DNA from: Candidatus Aerophobota bacterium
Lineage (GTDB): Bacteria > Aerophobota > Aerophobia > Aerophobales > B3-G15
DNA length: 14,991 bases
Reading direction: 5' to 3'
NCBI GenBank assembly: GCA_021163905.1
Contig: JAGGTG010000015.1
Location: forward strand, 1-14,991
Of the stretch, positions 5,704-13,472 are shown piece after piece. Each line of letters opens with the position of its first letter. The first letter of the stretch is position 1. The notes beneath the pieces were generated by a model. That model had not been told where the DNA came from and made no database searches. It saw only the letters and a program-made list of their open reading frames with translations. The translations under genes and the position numbers were made by a program.

Positions 5704-6928
5704 CCTCATCCTCCATATTGGTAATATCCTCAAAATAATCTGTTTCATAAATATCGAAGATGATGCATCCACCAGGACCAACTATTCTTTCAGTTACCAT
5801 CTCCTCTCCACAGACAGAACAGATGCAAGGGTCTTTGTTGAAGGTAAGCTTTATCCTTTCTCTATAGGTGGTGGGAAAAGATAAAATCTCAGCTAAAAGT
5901 TTTTCCTGTTCAGCTTCCCATCCTTCCTGGTTAAAGCATCGAACAAGGCCTTCTACTATTCTCTTTAGTTTCTTTGCCTGGTGCCTTGCATAAAGTCCGT
6001 AGTAGTGGATCATCTTCTGGTTTTCCTCTGGTATATGTTGAACTAAAAGGTGAATGAAACCTAAGACAGTTAGCTTTTTTACCTTATTTTTTGCTCCTTC
6101 TCTTTCCCGGTAGCGGAAGATAACCTCATCATTTTTATACTCTAAAATCCTTCTATAGGATATAGGGGGAGAGATAACGTACTTTACAAGGTAGCCTACA
6201 ATATCTATTTTTCTTTTTTTCTCCTTTTTGCAATAGGTTATAAGGAGAGGTTTTTCTTTAAATAATGTATCTATTAGCTTTTTTGTTCTTTGATTTTTAA
6301 GTAAATACCCTTTTAATCTGGTAAAAAGAAAATACTTCCATTTTCTTCCTAAAAGATCCTGACTTATATAAGAGAGGCTGTGCCACTTTTCGTCCCTGCC
6401 AAGTCCTCCTTCAGTAATAAGAAGATGAAGGTGAGGGTTAAAATTTAAGGCTCTTCCTGCTGTTTGGATAATGAGGATTATCCCGGGTTCTATCCCTTCT
6501 TTGCGGTAAAAGGATAGGATATCTTTTATAAGCTCTGCCCCTGTATCTGCCATTACATTAAGAAGATGCCGATCCTTGAGAAAATAACCCCACAACTCTT
6601 TTGGTGTAGTTAAAACTACATGACGATGCCCTACTCCTTTAATCATAATGCTTTTTATCTTCATTATCCTTTCCTGAAGCTGGATATGGGTGCAAGATGG
6701 ACAGAGTCTACTTTTACAGCTAAAGGGGATTATTTTCTTCTCACCACAGTTTGTGCAGCGAAGCTGGATGAAACCATTTTTAGGATCCCCACATCCGAGT
6801 AGACGCTGGACATTTTCATCCTCTACCTTACGGCATCCACAAAGCTTTTTGTATCTTTCCCAGTTCTCTTTAAAGATGCGGACGAAGGTCTTTTTATCAA
6901 TATAGAGCTGCTTGGTAAGTTTGTCCAT
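5627..6928 (-). CDS. tnpA: IS91-family transposase (HUH/Y2 rolling-circle)
   Basis: A single-strand nickase-type transposase that moves its element by rolling-circle replication. From the ATG at 6926-6928 it has 433 residues. An N-terminal zinc-binding region is cysteine-rich (CGC, LRCTNCGEKK, SCKSRLCPSC). Then come HRHVVLTTPKELW, the HUH metal-binding motif in FNPHLHLL (about 170-177) and the two-tyrosine nicking motif YLVKY within GYLVKYVISPPISYRRI (about 250). A C-terminal CSVC precedes the stop. A TTG nine bases upstream is the longer start, but an extended -10 (TGGTATAAT, 6937-6945) overlaps it. Transcription would begin near 6930, favouring leaderless initiation at the ATG. All expected catalytic residues are present, so it looks intact. 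Its 3' end overlaps a small zinc-ribbon ORF. Confidence 0.92.
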   Translation of the reverse strand: MDKLTKQLYIDKKTFVRIFKENWERYKKLCGCRKVEDENVQRLLGCGDPKNGFIQLRCTNCGEKKIIPFSCKSRLCPSCTHIQLQERIMKIKSIMIKGVGHRHVVLTTPKELWGYFLKDRHLLNVMADTGAELIKDILSFYRKEGIEPGIILIIQTAGRALNFNPHLHLLITEGGLGRDEKWHSLSYISQDLLGRKWKYFLFTRLKGYLLKNQRTKKLIDTLFKEKPLLITYCKKEKKRKIDIVGYLVKYVISPPISYRRILEYKNDEVIFRYREREGAKNKVKKLTVLGFIHLLVQHIPEENQKMIHYYGLYARHQAKKLKRIVEGLVRCFNQEGWEAEQEKLLAEILSFPTTYRERIKLTFNKDPCICSVCGEEMVTERIVGPGGCIIFDIYETDYFEDITNMEDEDAQSFQKEKEQEESPRYHQLLLPTM

Positions 6929-6936
6929 AGGGACCA

Positions 6937-6945
6937 ATTATACCA
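6937..6945 (-). promoter_or_regulatory. Extended -10 element for the transposase
   Basis: On the minus strand TGGTATAAT matches the TGnTATAAT extended -10 consensus exactly. No good -35 box lies 16-18 bp further upstream (CTTTGC at 6960-6965). The predicted start near 6930 almost coincides with the ATG at 6928, implying a leaderless transcript. Confidence 0.5.
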
Positions 6946-7008
6946 TCTTTTTCAGTTTAGCAAAGAAAAGTAGCGATTTTAATTTCAATACTTTCCTATA
7001 GAATCAAG

Positions 7009-7036
7009 TTGACAAGTAAAAAAAATCTTGTAGATT
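7009..7036 (+). promoter_or_regulatory. Putative promoter of the isomerase/epimerase gene
   Basis: TTGACA (7009-7014), a 16 bp spacer and TAGATT (7031-7036), with the ATG 40 bp further on at 7076. It has the same spacing as the other promoters read here. The rest of the 6946-7075 gap shows no other structure I can support. Confidence 0.55.
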
Positions 7037-7075
7037 AGCTTCTAACAATTAATTCTTTAAAATAGGGAGGGAAAG

Positions 7076-8038
7076 ATGAAATTAGGAGTATTTGCCGTTC
7101 TTTTTCAAAATAAAAGCCTTGAGGAGGCTCTGGATATAGTAGCCAATTTGGGAGTGGAGGCTGTTGAAATTGGCACAGGAGCTTTTCCTGGTAATGCACA
7201 TTGTGAACCAGAGCTGCTTTTAAAAGATAAAAATGCCCTTGATAAGTTCAGAACATCTATTGAAAAAAGAAACCTTATTATAAGTGGATTGAGCTGCCAT
7301 GGTAATCCCCTTCATCCTGATCCTTCGATCTCTAAAATTCACCATGAAGCTTTTCAAAAAACAGTCCTTTTAGCTGAAAAATTAGGTGTAGATAGAGTTA
7401 TAACTTTTTCTGGCTGTCCTGGAGGATCAGAAGATGATAAAACCCCTAACTGGGTAACCTGTCCCTGGCCTAATTACTTCACAGATATACTAAACTGGCA
7501 ATGGGAAAAGAAAATAATACCCTACTGGAAAGAACAGGCAAAATTTGCCAGTGATCATGGTGTTAAAATTTGTCTTGAAATGCATCCAGGATTTTCCGTT
7601 TACAATACTGAAACTCTGCTTAAGCTAAGAGATGCCGCAGGTGATGCAATTGGAGCAAATTTTGATCCAAGTCATCTTTTCTGGCAGGGGATAGATCCTG
7701 TAGCTGCGGTTTATAAATTAGGCAGTGCTATTTACCATGTTCATGCCAAGGATACGAAAATAAATAATTTAAATTCAACTGTAAACGGAGTCCTTGATAC
7801 AAAATCTTACTCAAAAGAAGCTGAAAGGTCCTGGATATTTAGAACAGTTGGTTATGGACATGGGTACGATTTCTGGAAAGACTTCTTAAGTGCATTAAGA
7901 GTGGTAGGCTATGATTATGTTTTAAGTATTGAACATGAGGATTCTCTTATGTCTCCCCGTGAAGGACTGGAAAAAGCTGTTTCTTTTCTGAAGGAAGTAA
8001 TGATAAAAGAAAAACCAGCAGAGATCTGGTGGGCTTAA
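7076..8038 (+). CDS. Sugar phosphate isomerase/epimerase-like TIM-barrel protein
   Basis: A 320-residue member of the AP-endonuclease-2-like TIM-barrel superfamily, which includes xylose isomerase-like sugar isomerases, epimerases and inosose enzymes. It starts MKLGVFAVLF, followed by an AVEIGTG strand (29-35) and the GLSCHGNPLHPDP loop (71-83). Likely divalent-metal ligands are E168 in CLEMHPG, D197/H200 in NFDPSHLFWQG, H223 in HVHAKD and E286 in SIEHED. The GGGAGG at 7066-7071 sets the ATG. It has its own promoter, stands alone, and converges with the HAD gene 45 bp downstream with no strong terminator between. The substrate cannot be told. A secreted role is unlikely, as there is no signal peptide. 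Confidence 0.88.
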   Translation: MKLGVFAVLFQNKSLEEALDIVANLGVEAVEIGTGAFPGNAHCEPELLLKDKNALDKFRTSIEKRNLIISGLSCHGNPLHPDPSISKIHHEAFQKTVLLAEKLGVDRVITFSGCPGGSEDDKTPNWVTCPWPNYFTDILNWQWEKKIIPYWKEQAKFASDHGVKICLEMHPGFSVYNTETLLKLRDAAGDAIGANFDPSHLFWQGIDPVAAVYKLGSAIYHVHAKDTKINNLNSTVNGVLDTKSYSKEAERSWIFRTVGYGHGYDFWKDFLSALRVVGYDYVLSIEHEDSLMSPREGLEKAVSFLKEVMIKEKPAEIWWA

Positions 8039-8083
8039 AAGGACTATAAGATGATAGCTATTATTCTGGCTATTAGATAAAAT

Positions 8084-8740
8084 TTAAGAGGTGTTGTTTA
8101 TTTTATAGACAAATTCTTTAAGATCGCTAACTACACTATCATCATTGTTAGATAACCTATAGCCAGTACGATTCAAATAAAAAGATCTTATACCAATGTT
8201 TCGTGGAACTAAATAATCTGCCTCGTAGTTATCTCCTACGTGGATAAGCTGGGAAGGAGAAATATCCAAGCTCTGGCATACTTTCCGGTAGAAGGCTACC
8301 TCCTTTTTAATCATACCAAAATCAGAAATAGCTGAGAATACTTTGTTGAAATATTTAAAAATTTTTTCTTTTCTTAATTTTACATTAATAAACTCTCTAC
8401 CCATGGCAGAGGAAATAACGAGGATGTAATTTCTTTTTAATTTCTCCAGAACAGATATAACCTCAGGATATAGTTCAACAAAGGGAGCATATTTTTCCAG
8501 AATTTCCTTCTTACCAACACCAAAACCGAAGTGCTTTAGCCAATAGTCCAGACTATACCATCTCACATCATTATCGCCCACCTTTTCATACTCCTTGATT
8601 ACTTTTTCCCTTGCTTTTTCAAAATCCAAACCGTATTTTTTTGCATACAACTCCGGTATCTCCTTAAACCATATGAACTCATTATAATCCGGTTTAACTA
8701 TAGTACCATCAAGATCAAAAGAGATAAACGTTTTTTTCAT
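8084..8740 (-). CDS. HAD-superfamily hydrolase (phosphatase-like)
   Basis: A 218-residue haloacid-dehalogenase-type hydrolase, most like the phosphoglycolate phosphatase / P-nitrophenyl phosphatase-like group with a helical cap. Motif I is FDLDGT with nucleophile D9 and acid D11; motif II is VISS (S110 or S111); motif III lysine is K145 or K146; motif IV is GDNYEAD (169-175). The ATG overlaps the stop of the upstream ligase as ATGA and has no Shine-Dalgarno of its own, so translation is probably coupled. As the last gene of the importer-ligase operon it may dephosphorylate a pathway intermediate or act in housekeeping repair; the sequence does not decide. Typical length; no missing catalytic residue. 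Confidence 0.88.
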   Translation of the reverse strand: MKKTFISFDLDGTIVKPDYNEFIWFKEIPELYAKKYGLDFEKAREKVIKEYEKVGDNDVRWYSLDYWLKHFGFGVGKKEILEKYAPFVELYPEVISVLEKLKRNYILVISSAMGREFINVKLRKEKIFKYFNKVFSAISDFGMIKKEVAFYRKVCQSLDISPSQLIHVGDNYEADYLVPRNIGIRSFYLNRTGYRLSNNDDSVVSDLKEFVYKINNTS

Positions 8741-10035
8741 TTTAATCGACGATCAACCACAACTTTTTTTGGTTCAACCTCAGATAAAGAGTCTTTTTCT
8801 ACTAATTTAACATTGACCTTTATTCCCAGAACTTGATATATTTTCTCCTCTATTTGAACTTTTAACTGCTGGAGTTTCTTCATCTCATCAAAGAAAATAC
8901 TCTCTGATACTTCCACCATAATATTAACCACATCTCTGGTTCCTTCCCGATCAATTATAAGACGAAAATGAGGCTCTGCTCCTTCAACTTGAGCTAAAAT
9001 ACGATTTATCTGGGTAGGAAAAAAACCCACTCCATTTACTATCACCATATCATCGGTGCGCCCGGTTACCCCGTGCATTCTAATTAAACTGCGTCCACAG
9101 GAACAGGGAGATTGATCAAGAAAGGTTAAATCGCCTGTACGATACCTTATAAGAGGAAAGGCCTCTTTGGTGATAGTTGTTAATACCAACTCTCCCTCCT
9201 CACCAAACGGTAATACCTCACCGGTACGTGGATCAATTATTTCAGGAATAAACTGATCCTCAAATATATGAAGACCGGATCTTTTCTCGCATTCCGTTGC
9301 TACTTTTGGACCGGGGATCTCTGAGGGACCATAGCTGCTAATCACTTTAATCCTAAGCTCTTCCTCTATCCTGGATCTTGTGGATTCTGAAAGAGGCTCT
9401 CCTGTTAAAATGCCAATTTTAAGATTCAGATTTGCAAGAGATATTCCTTTTTCTTTAATGGCCGCAATTAATTTTAATGCAAAACTGGGAGTAGAAATTA
9501 GAGCTGTAGTTCGATAATCCCGCATAATTAAAAGCTGTCTTACAGGGTCAAGATCAGGACCCGGGATAACCGAGGCTCCAATAAGCTCTGCCCCGTAATG
9601 AAATCCAATTCCTCCACCAAAAAGCCCATAATCAAGACATATCTGGACAATATCTTCCCTGTCAATTCCACCTGCTGCAAGTATCCTGGCGCTTATATCA
9701 GTCCAGTGGTTAATATCATTCCTGGTATAACCAATCACAATAGGCTGTCCTTCCGGTCCAGAGGTACACTGAAGCCTGACCACTTCTCTTAAAGGAACAG
9801 CAAACATTCCATAGGGGTAGTTTTCTATGAGGGTCTTTTTACTGGTAAATGGAAGAATAGATAATTTAGAAAGGGAATCAATGTCTTCTGGAACTATTCC
9901 TTTTTCATCAAATATCTCTCTATAAAAAGCTACACTTCTATAAACACGGTTAACTGTAGCCTGCAATCTTTCCAACTGAAGCTGTTCTATTTCTTCCCTG
10001 GTAATATTTTCAACCTGTTGGTTCCACAGAACCAT
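8737..10035 (-). CDS. paaK: Phenylacetate-CoA ligase-like adenylate-forming enzyme
   Basis: A PaaK-family ANL enzyme that forms an aryl- or acyl-CoA from the acid, ATP and CoA through an acyl-adenylate. The 432 residues are a normal length. Visible are FTSKKTL, the phosphate-binding loop region CTSGPEGQP (90-98), ILTGEPLSES, SYGPSEIPGP, EGELVLTT, YRTGDL, GRTDDMVIVNGVGFFPTQI and a C-terminal region with EPKKVVVDRR, probably holding the adenylation lysine. The P-loop departs from the usual SSGTTGKP by PEGQ in place of TTGK. The ATG at 10033-10035 lies downstream of GAGAGG; a GTG at 10044 would add three residues. It follows livF by 16 bp and overlaps the HAD gene by 4 bp. Phenylacetate, indoleacetate or another aromatic or branched acid are all possible substrates. 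Confidence 0.87.
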   Translation of the reverse strand: MVLWNQQVENITREEIEQLQLERLQATVNRVYRSVAFYREIFDEKGIVPEDIDSLSKLSILPFTSKKTLIENYPYGMFAVPLREVVRLQCTSGPEGQPIVIGYTRNDINHWTDISARILAAGGIDREDIVQICLDYGLFGGGIGFHYGAELIGASVIPGPDLDPVRQLLIMRDYRTTALISTPSFALKLIAAIKEKGISLANLNLKIGILTGEPLSESTRSRIEEELRIKVISSYGPSEIPGPKVATECEKRSGLHIFEDQFIPEIIDPRTGEVLPFGEEGELVLTTITKEAFPLIRYRTGDLTFLDQSPCSCGRSLIRMHGVTGRTDDMVIVNGVGFFPTQINRILAQVEGAEPHFRLIIDREGTRDVVNIMVEVSESIFFDEMKKLQQLKVQIEEKIYQVLGIKVNVKLVEKDSLSEVEPKKVVVDRRLK

Positions 10036-10051
10036 TTTCAACACCTCTCAT

Positions 10052-10786
10052 TTATTCCCATACTTTCTTATAACCTCTACCAAGATAGGCTCTTCTTATC
10101 TCCTTATTCCCTAAAAGCTCCTGAGAGCTTCCCTGAATAACTATCCTTCCTGTTTCAATCACATATCCTCTATTGGCAATTCCCAATGCCATTTTAGCAT
10201 TTTGTTCAACAAGAAAAATAGTTGTGCCTTCCTTTTGTAATTCTAAAATTATTCTAAAGATCTCCTTAACCACTTTAGGAGCAAGTCCCATAGAAGGTTC
10301 ATCCAGAAGCAAAAGCTTGGGTTTTGACATAAGAGCACGGGCAATCGCCAGCATTTGTTGTTCCCCTCCGGATAAAGTTCCAGCGAGCTGTTTTCTTCTT
10401 TCTTTTAAAATAGGAAAAAAGTGAAATACTCTATCAAGATCAGCCTCTATATTATCTTTATTCTTTCTCTTATATCTTTGATAGGCCCCTAAAATTAAAT
10501 TATCCATTACAGAAAGAGGCGTGAAAAGCTGTCTTCCCTCGGGTACCAGACTTATACCCTGCTTAACTATCTGCTGAGGAGGAAAGTGAGTTATATCTTT
10601 ATCCTTAAACAATATCTGTCCTTTTTTAGAGGATATAATCCCAGCAATTGAGTTAAGTAAAGTTGTCTTACCTGCCCCATTTGCCCCTATTAAAGCAACA
10701 ATCTCTCCTTCCTCCACATGGATAGAAACTCCCCTTAAAGCCTGAAGATACCCATAGAAACTCTTAAGATTTCTCACTTTTAGCAA
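10052..10786 (-). CDS. livF: Branched-chain amino acid-type ABC transporter ATPase LivF
   Basis: The second ATPase of a HAA/Liv-type importer, energising uptake at the inner face of the membrane with LivG. The 244 residues hold Walker A GANGAGKTT (34-42), the Q-loop region with VPEGRQLFTPLSV, a canonical LSGGEQQ signature, Walker B LLLLDEP with SMGLAP, and the switch histidine region replaced by the LVEQN sequence typical of LivF. The probable start is TTG at 10784-10786, where AAGAAGG upstream acts as ribosome site. It lies inside the end of livG, giving a 23 bp overlap. It belongs to the minus-strand operon running from the binding protein to the HAD gene. Confidence 0.95.
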   Translation of the reverse strand: MLKVRNLKSFYGYLQALRGVSIHVEEGEIVALIGANGAGKTTLLNSIAGIISSKKGQILFKDKDITHFPPQQIVKQGISLVPEGRQLFTPLSVMDNLILGAYQRYKRKNKDNIEADLDRVFHFFPILKERRKQLAGTLSGGEQQMLAIARALMSKPKLLLLDEPSMGLAPKVVKEIFRIILELQKEGTTIFLVEQNAKMALGIANRGYVIETGRIVIQGSSQELLGNKEIRRAYLGRGYKKVWE

Positions 10787-11552
10787 ACCCTTCTTCCTCC
10801 CCTAAGTAAGCGGCTATAACTTTCTCATTATTTTGAATCTCACGAGGAGAACCTTCAGCTATTACCTTACCTGAATTTAAAACCACTATTTCGTGAGAAA
10901 TTTCCATTACAAGATCCATATCGTGTTCTACAAGAAGAATAGAAATTCCCATATCCCTTATCCTGCATATAAGCTCCCCCATCTGTCTTGTTTCTTTTGT
11001 ATTAAGTCCAGCGACAGGCTCATCAAGTAAAATAAGCTCCGGGCCAGTAGCAAGAGCTCTTGCAATTTCCACCAATCTTTGCTGATGGAAGGTAAGGTTG
11101 GAGGCGGGTGTGTTTGCTTTATCCTGGAGCCCGACAAATTCAAGTAATTGCATAGCTCGGGAATAGATCCTTTTCTCTTCTACTTTCGCCCTCTTGGACC
11201 TGAAAATACAGGCCAGAAACTCCGATCTACTCCAGGGATGACAGCCAACCATCACGTTTTCAACCACACTCATGTTACCAAATATCTGTACATTCTGAAA
11301 TGTACGAGAGATCCCTCTTTTAGCGAGAAGATGAGATTTTAAACTGTCGATACGTTCTCCCTTAAACCAGATCCTTCCCCCGGTTGGTGAGTAAACTCCA
11401 GAGATTATATTAAAAATAGTGGTTTTCCCTGCACCATTTGGACCAATTATGGCCTTAATATGTTTTGACTCCAGTGAAAAACTAACTCCCTGTAAAGCCA
11501 CAATCCCTCCAAATTCTTTTCGTAACTCCTTAACTTTTAATATTTCAGCCAT
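10764..11552 (-). CDS. livG: Branched-chain amino acid-type ABC transporter ATPase LivG
   Basis: First ATPase of the Liv-type importer. From the ATG at 11550-11552 it has 262 residues, close to the family norm. Walker A GPNGAGKTT is at 37-45, the Q-loop at ISRTFQN (81-87), the signature region at LTFHQQ (153-158), Walker B at LILLDEP (173-179) followed by VAGLN, and the switch histidine in LLVEHD. The usual glycine of the LSGGQ-like signature is histidine here (H156). A longer version could start with GTG at 11597, overlapping the livM stop, which would add 15 residues not expected in the family. Neither start has a clear Shine-Dalgarno. Its end overlaps the livF start. Confidence 0.93.
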   Translation of the reverse strand: MAEILKVKELRKEFGGIVALQGVSFSLESKHIKAIIGPNGAGKTTIFNIISGVYSPTGGRIWFKGERIDSLKSHLLAKRGISRTFQNVQIFGNMSVVENVMVGCHPWSRSEFLACIFRSKRAKVEEKRIYSRAMQLLEFVGLQDKANTPASNLTFHQQRLVEIARALATGPELILLDEPVAGLNTKETRQMGELICRIRDMGISILLVEHDMDLVMEISHEIVVLNSGKVIAEGSPREIQNNEKVIAAYLGEEEGFAKSEKS

Positions 11553-11593
11553 TTTGCCGTTACAATAAATAAAGGACTTGCTTAATAGAAGAA

Positions 11594-12538
11594 TCACGGA
11601 AGATTTTCTTTTCTTCTAAATAAGTGAAATATTCCTATCAAGAGGCCATCGGGTAAAAAAATCATTATAAACAAAAGTACAGATCCGTATATTAAAATAT
11701 CATAATCTCGAAAAACCCTTAAATACTCTGGAAGAACGGTTAGAAGTGCAGCTCCCATAATTGCTCCCCATATATTTGCAATTCCTCCTATAGCCACCAT
11801 AGTGAGTAAAACTATAGAAAACATCACACTAAATGTTCCAGGAGAGATAAAAGTAACAAAATGGGCATAAAGACTTCCAGCTAATCCTGCAAAAAATGCA
11901 CTTAATACAAAGATCTTTAATTTGTATCTGGAGATGTCAACTCCCATACAAGCTGCTGCCAGTTCACCCTCATTAATTGCACGCAAAGCTCTACCCACTC
12001 TGGAATGGATAAGATTAAGGGACAGGAAAATTATTAAAAGAACAATCCCCCATACAAAATAATAATAACCTGTATCTGATTCAAGAGAAATACTTCCCAG
12101 GGAAAAGTTAGGAATTCCACCAAATCCCGAGGGACCTCCCGTGTACTCAGCCCATTGATTGAAAACTATGTAAATTATCTCTCCAAATGCAAGAGTAGCC
12201 ATGGCCAGATAGTGACCCTTGAGTTTTAAGACAGGAAATCCAATAATAAAGGCAACCCCGCAGGTTAAAAAAACAGCAGCAACCACACCCAACCAGGGTG
12301 AAAGACCAAATCGGGTTGAAAGAATTCCCGAAGTATAAGCCCCAAGACCAAAAAAGGCAGCATGCCCCAGAGATATTTGACCTGCATAACCTATAAGCAG
12401 ACTAAGACCTATTGTTATCAAACTGTAAATTCCGACAAAAACCAAGACCCCTATATAGTAAGGATTACCGATTATCGGGGGAAGTATAAGAACAACACCA
12501 GCTAATGCTGCAAGGGAATACAGATTTTTTTTCCCCAC
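11594..12538 (-). CDS. livM: Branched-chain amino acid-type ABC transporter permease LivM
   Basis: Inner-membrane permease pairing with LivH. The 314 residues form many hydrophobic segments. It contains the LivM hallmark ISLGHAAFFGLGAYTSG (about 54-70), a GGPSGFGGIPN loop, and the cytoplasmic coupling motif INEGELAAACMGVDISRYKLKIF (ExxxAxxxG type, about 190-212). The GTG start at 12536-12538 has AAAGGT six bases upstream, and the livH stop is 22 bp before it. Length and topology are typical. The neighbours identify it as part of the binding-protein-dependent importer. Confidence 0.95.
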   Translation of the reverse strand: MGKKNLYSLAALAGVVLILPPIIGNPYYIGVLVFVGIYSLITIGLSLLIGYAGQISLGHAAFFGLGAYTSGILSTRFGLSPWLGVVAAVFLTCGVAFIIGFPVLKLKGHYLAMATLAFGEIIYIVFNQWAEYTGGPSGFGGIPNFSLGSISLESDTGYYYFVWGIVLLIIFLSLNLIHSRVGRALRAINEGELAAACMGVDISRYKLKIFVLSAFFAGLAGSLYAHFVTFISPGTFSVMFSIVLLTMVAIGGIANIWGAIMGAALLTVLPEYLRVFRDYDILIYGSVLLFIMIFLPDGLLIGIFHLFRRKENLP

Positions 12539-12560
12539 GGGTATACCTTTTAGATTTTAA

Positions 12561-13451
12561 CTATTTTTTAAATTTTTTCCCTTCAAGGCTGCCCATAATT
12601 CCACTTGGTTTTAAAAATAAAACTAAAAGTAAAACTAAAAGTGCAATAGCATCTTTATACCCTGAAGAGATAAATCCCGCACTAACAGACTCTATAAGCC
12701 CTATAATAAAACCAGCTATAACTGCCCCAATATTACTGCCCAGACCTCCAAGAACAGCTGCGGCAAATCCTTTTATTGCCAGCATTGTTCCCCGATCATA
12801 ATCCATAAGTGCAACAGGAGTAATTATTATACCCGCAACCGCTCCAATTGCAGCACTGAGAGCAAAAGAGAAAAGAACCATTAATTTTACATTTATACCA
12901 ACAAGAGCTGCTGCGGTTTTATTAACTGCACAGGCCTTCATGGCTTTACCGATAATCGTAAAATTAAAGAAAAATACAAGAGCTGCCATAACAGCAACCA
13001 TAATCCCGAGTATCCATAAAGTCTGAGGGGAAAGATAAGCCCCCATAATCCGAACAGAACTCCCAGAAGAAAAGGGGGGCAGGCTATAGGTTTGCTTTCC
13101 CCAGATAAACATAGCTCCTCCCTTAAAGAGAATAGATCCGGCAATTGTAATAATAATGAGAGTTAAAACAGAAGGGTTTTTTAAGGGATGAATGGCACCT
13201 CTTTCAAAACCAGCCCCTATCAGGGTTACTATACCCACAGATATAAAAAAACCTAACACCATTGGAAGCTTCAATACATTGGTAAGGGAGATCATAATCA
13301 TACCCCCCAACATAACAAACTCGCCCTGGGCTAAGTTTATAATTCCAGTTGCATTGTAAATTATATTAAAGCCCAGGGCGACCATACCGTATATACTACC
13401 AATAGCAATCCCTGTAAATATATACTGAAGTAGTTGACTGGAGATGCTCAT
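12561..13451 (-). CDS. livH: Branched-chain amino acid-type ABC transporter permease LivH
   Basis: Inner-membrane permease of the importer, 296 residues, nearly all hydrophobic helices. Characteristic blocks are GSIYGMVALGFNIIYNATGIINLAQGEF near the N-terminus (the LivH signature), MKACAVNKTAAALVGINV as the cytoplasmic ATPase-coupling loop, and FAAAVLGGLGSNIGAVIAGFIIG near the C-terminus. The ATG at 13449-13451 is preferred over a TTG one codon earlier; the ribosome site is weak. It follows the binding-protein gene by 21 bp. Typical length, no defects seen. Confidence 0.95.
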   Translation of the reverse strand: MSISSQLLQYIFTGIAIGSIYGMVALGFNIIYNATGIINLAQGEFVMLGGMIMISLTNVLKLPMVLGFFISVGIVTLIGAGFERGAIHPLKNPSVLTLIIITIAGSILFKGGAMFIWGKQTYSLPPFSSGSSVRIMGAYLSPQTLWILGIMVAVMAALVFFFNFTIIGKAMKACAVNKTAAALVGINVKLMVLFSFALSAAIGAVAGIIITPVALMDYDRGTMLAIKGFAAAVLGGLGSNIGAVIAGFIIGLIESVSAGFISSGYKDAIALLVLLLVLFLKPSGIMGSLEGKKFKK

Positions 13452-13472
13452 CAAGAATTATCCAAACGCTAT

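Larger units (their letters stand above)
5461..6945 (-). mobile_element. IS91-family rolling-circle insertion sequence
   Basis: The element holds a Y2/HUH transposase, a small overlapping zinc-ribbon ORF and, after them, a strong hairpin (5461-5492) that directly abuts CTTG on the minus strand. IS91 elements are known to insert next to CTTG or GTTC with a hairpin-bearing origin end, which sets the 5460/5461 border. The other end is not identified: I see no diagnostic sequence between 6945 and 7008, so that border is approximate. CAAGTAAA occurs at 5457-5464 and again at 7013-7020, but IS91 elements do not normally make target duplications, so I do not rely on it. The element lies between the peptidase operon and the isomerase gene and interrupts neither. 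Confidence 0.65.

Noticed and set aside
5497..5781. Longer 94-residue version of the zinc-ribbon ORF
   Set aside because: Its start has no ribosome site and the added residues are hydrophobic shadow of the transposase frame; the ATG at 5703 has a clear GGAGG.
5457..7020. CAAGTAAA at both 5457-5464 and 7013-7020 as a target-site duplication
   Set aside because: IS91 elements do not normally duplicate the target, and an 8-base match in AT-rich DNA can be chance.
8039..8083. Weak hairpin (ATAGC/GCTAT) between the isomerase and HAD genes as a terminator
   Set aside because: A five-base AT-rich stem with a long loop and no T run is not convincing.
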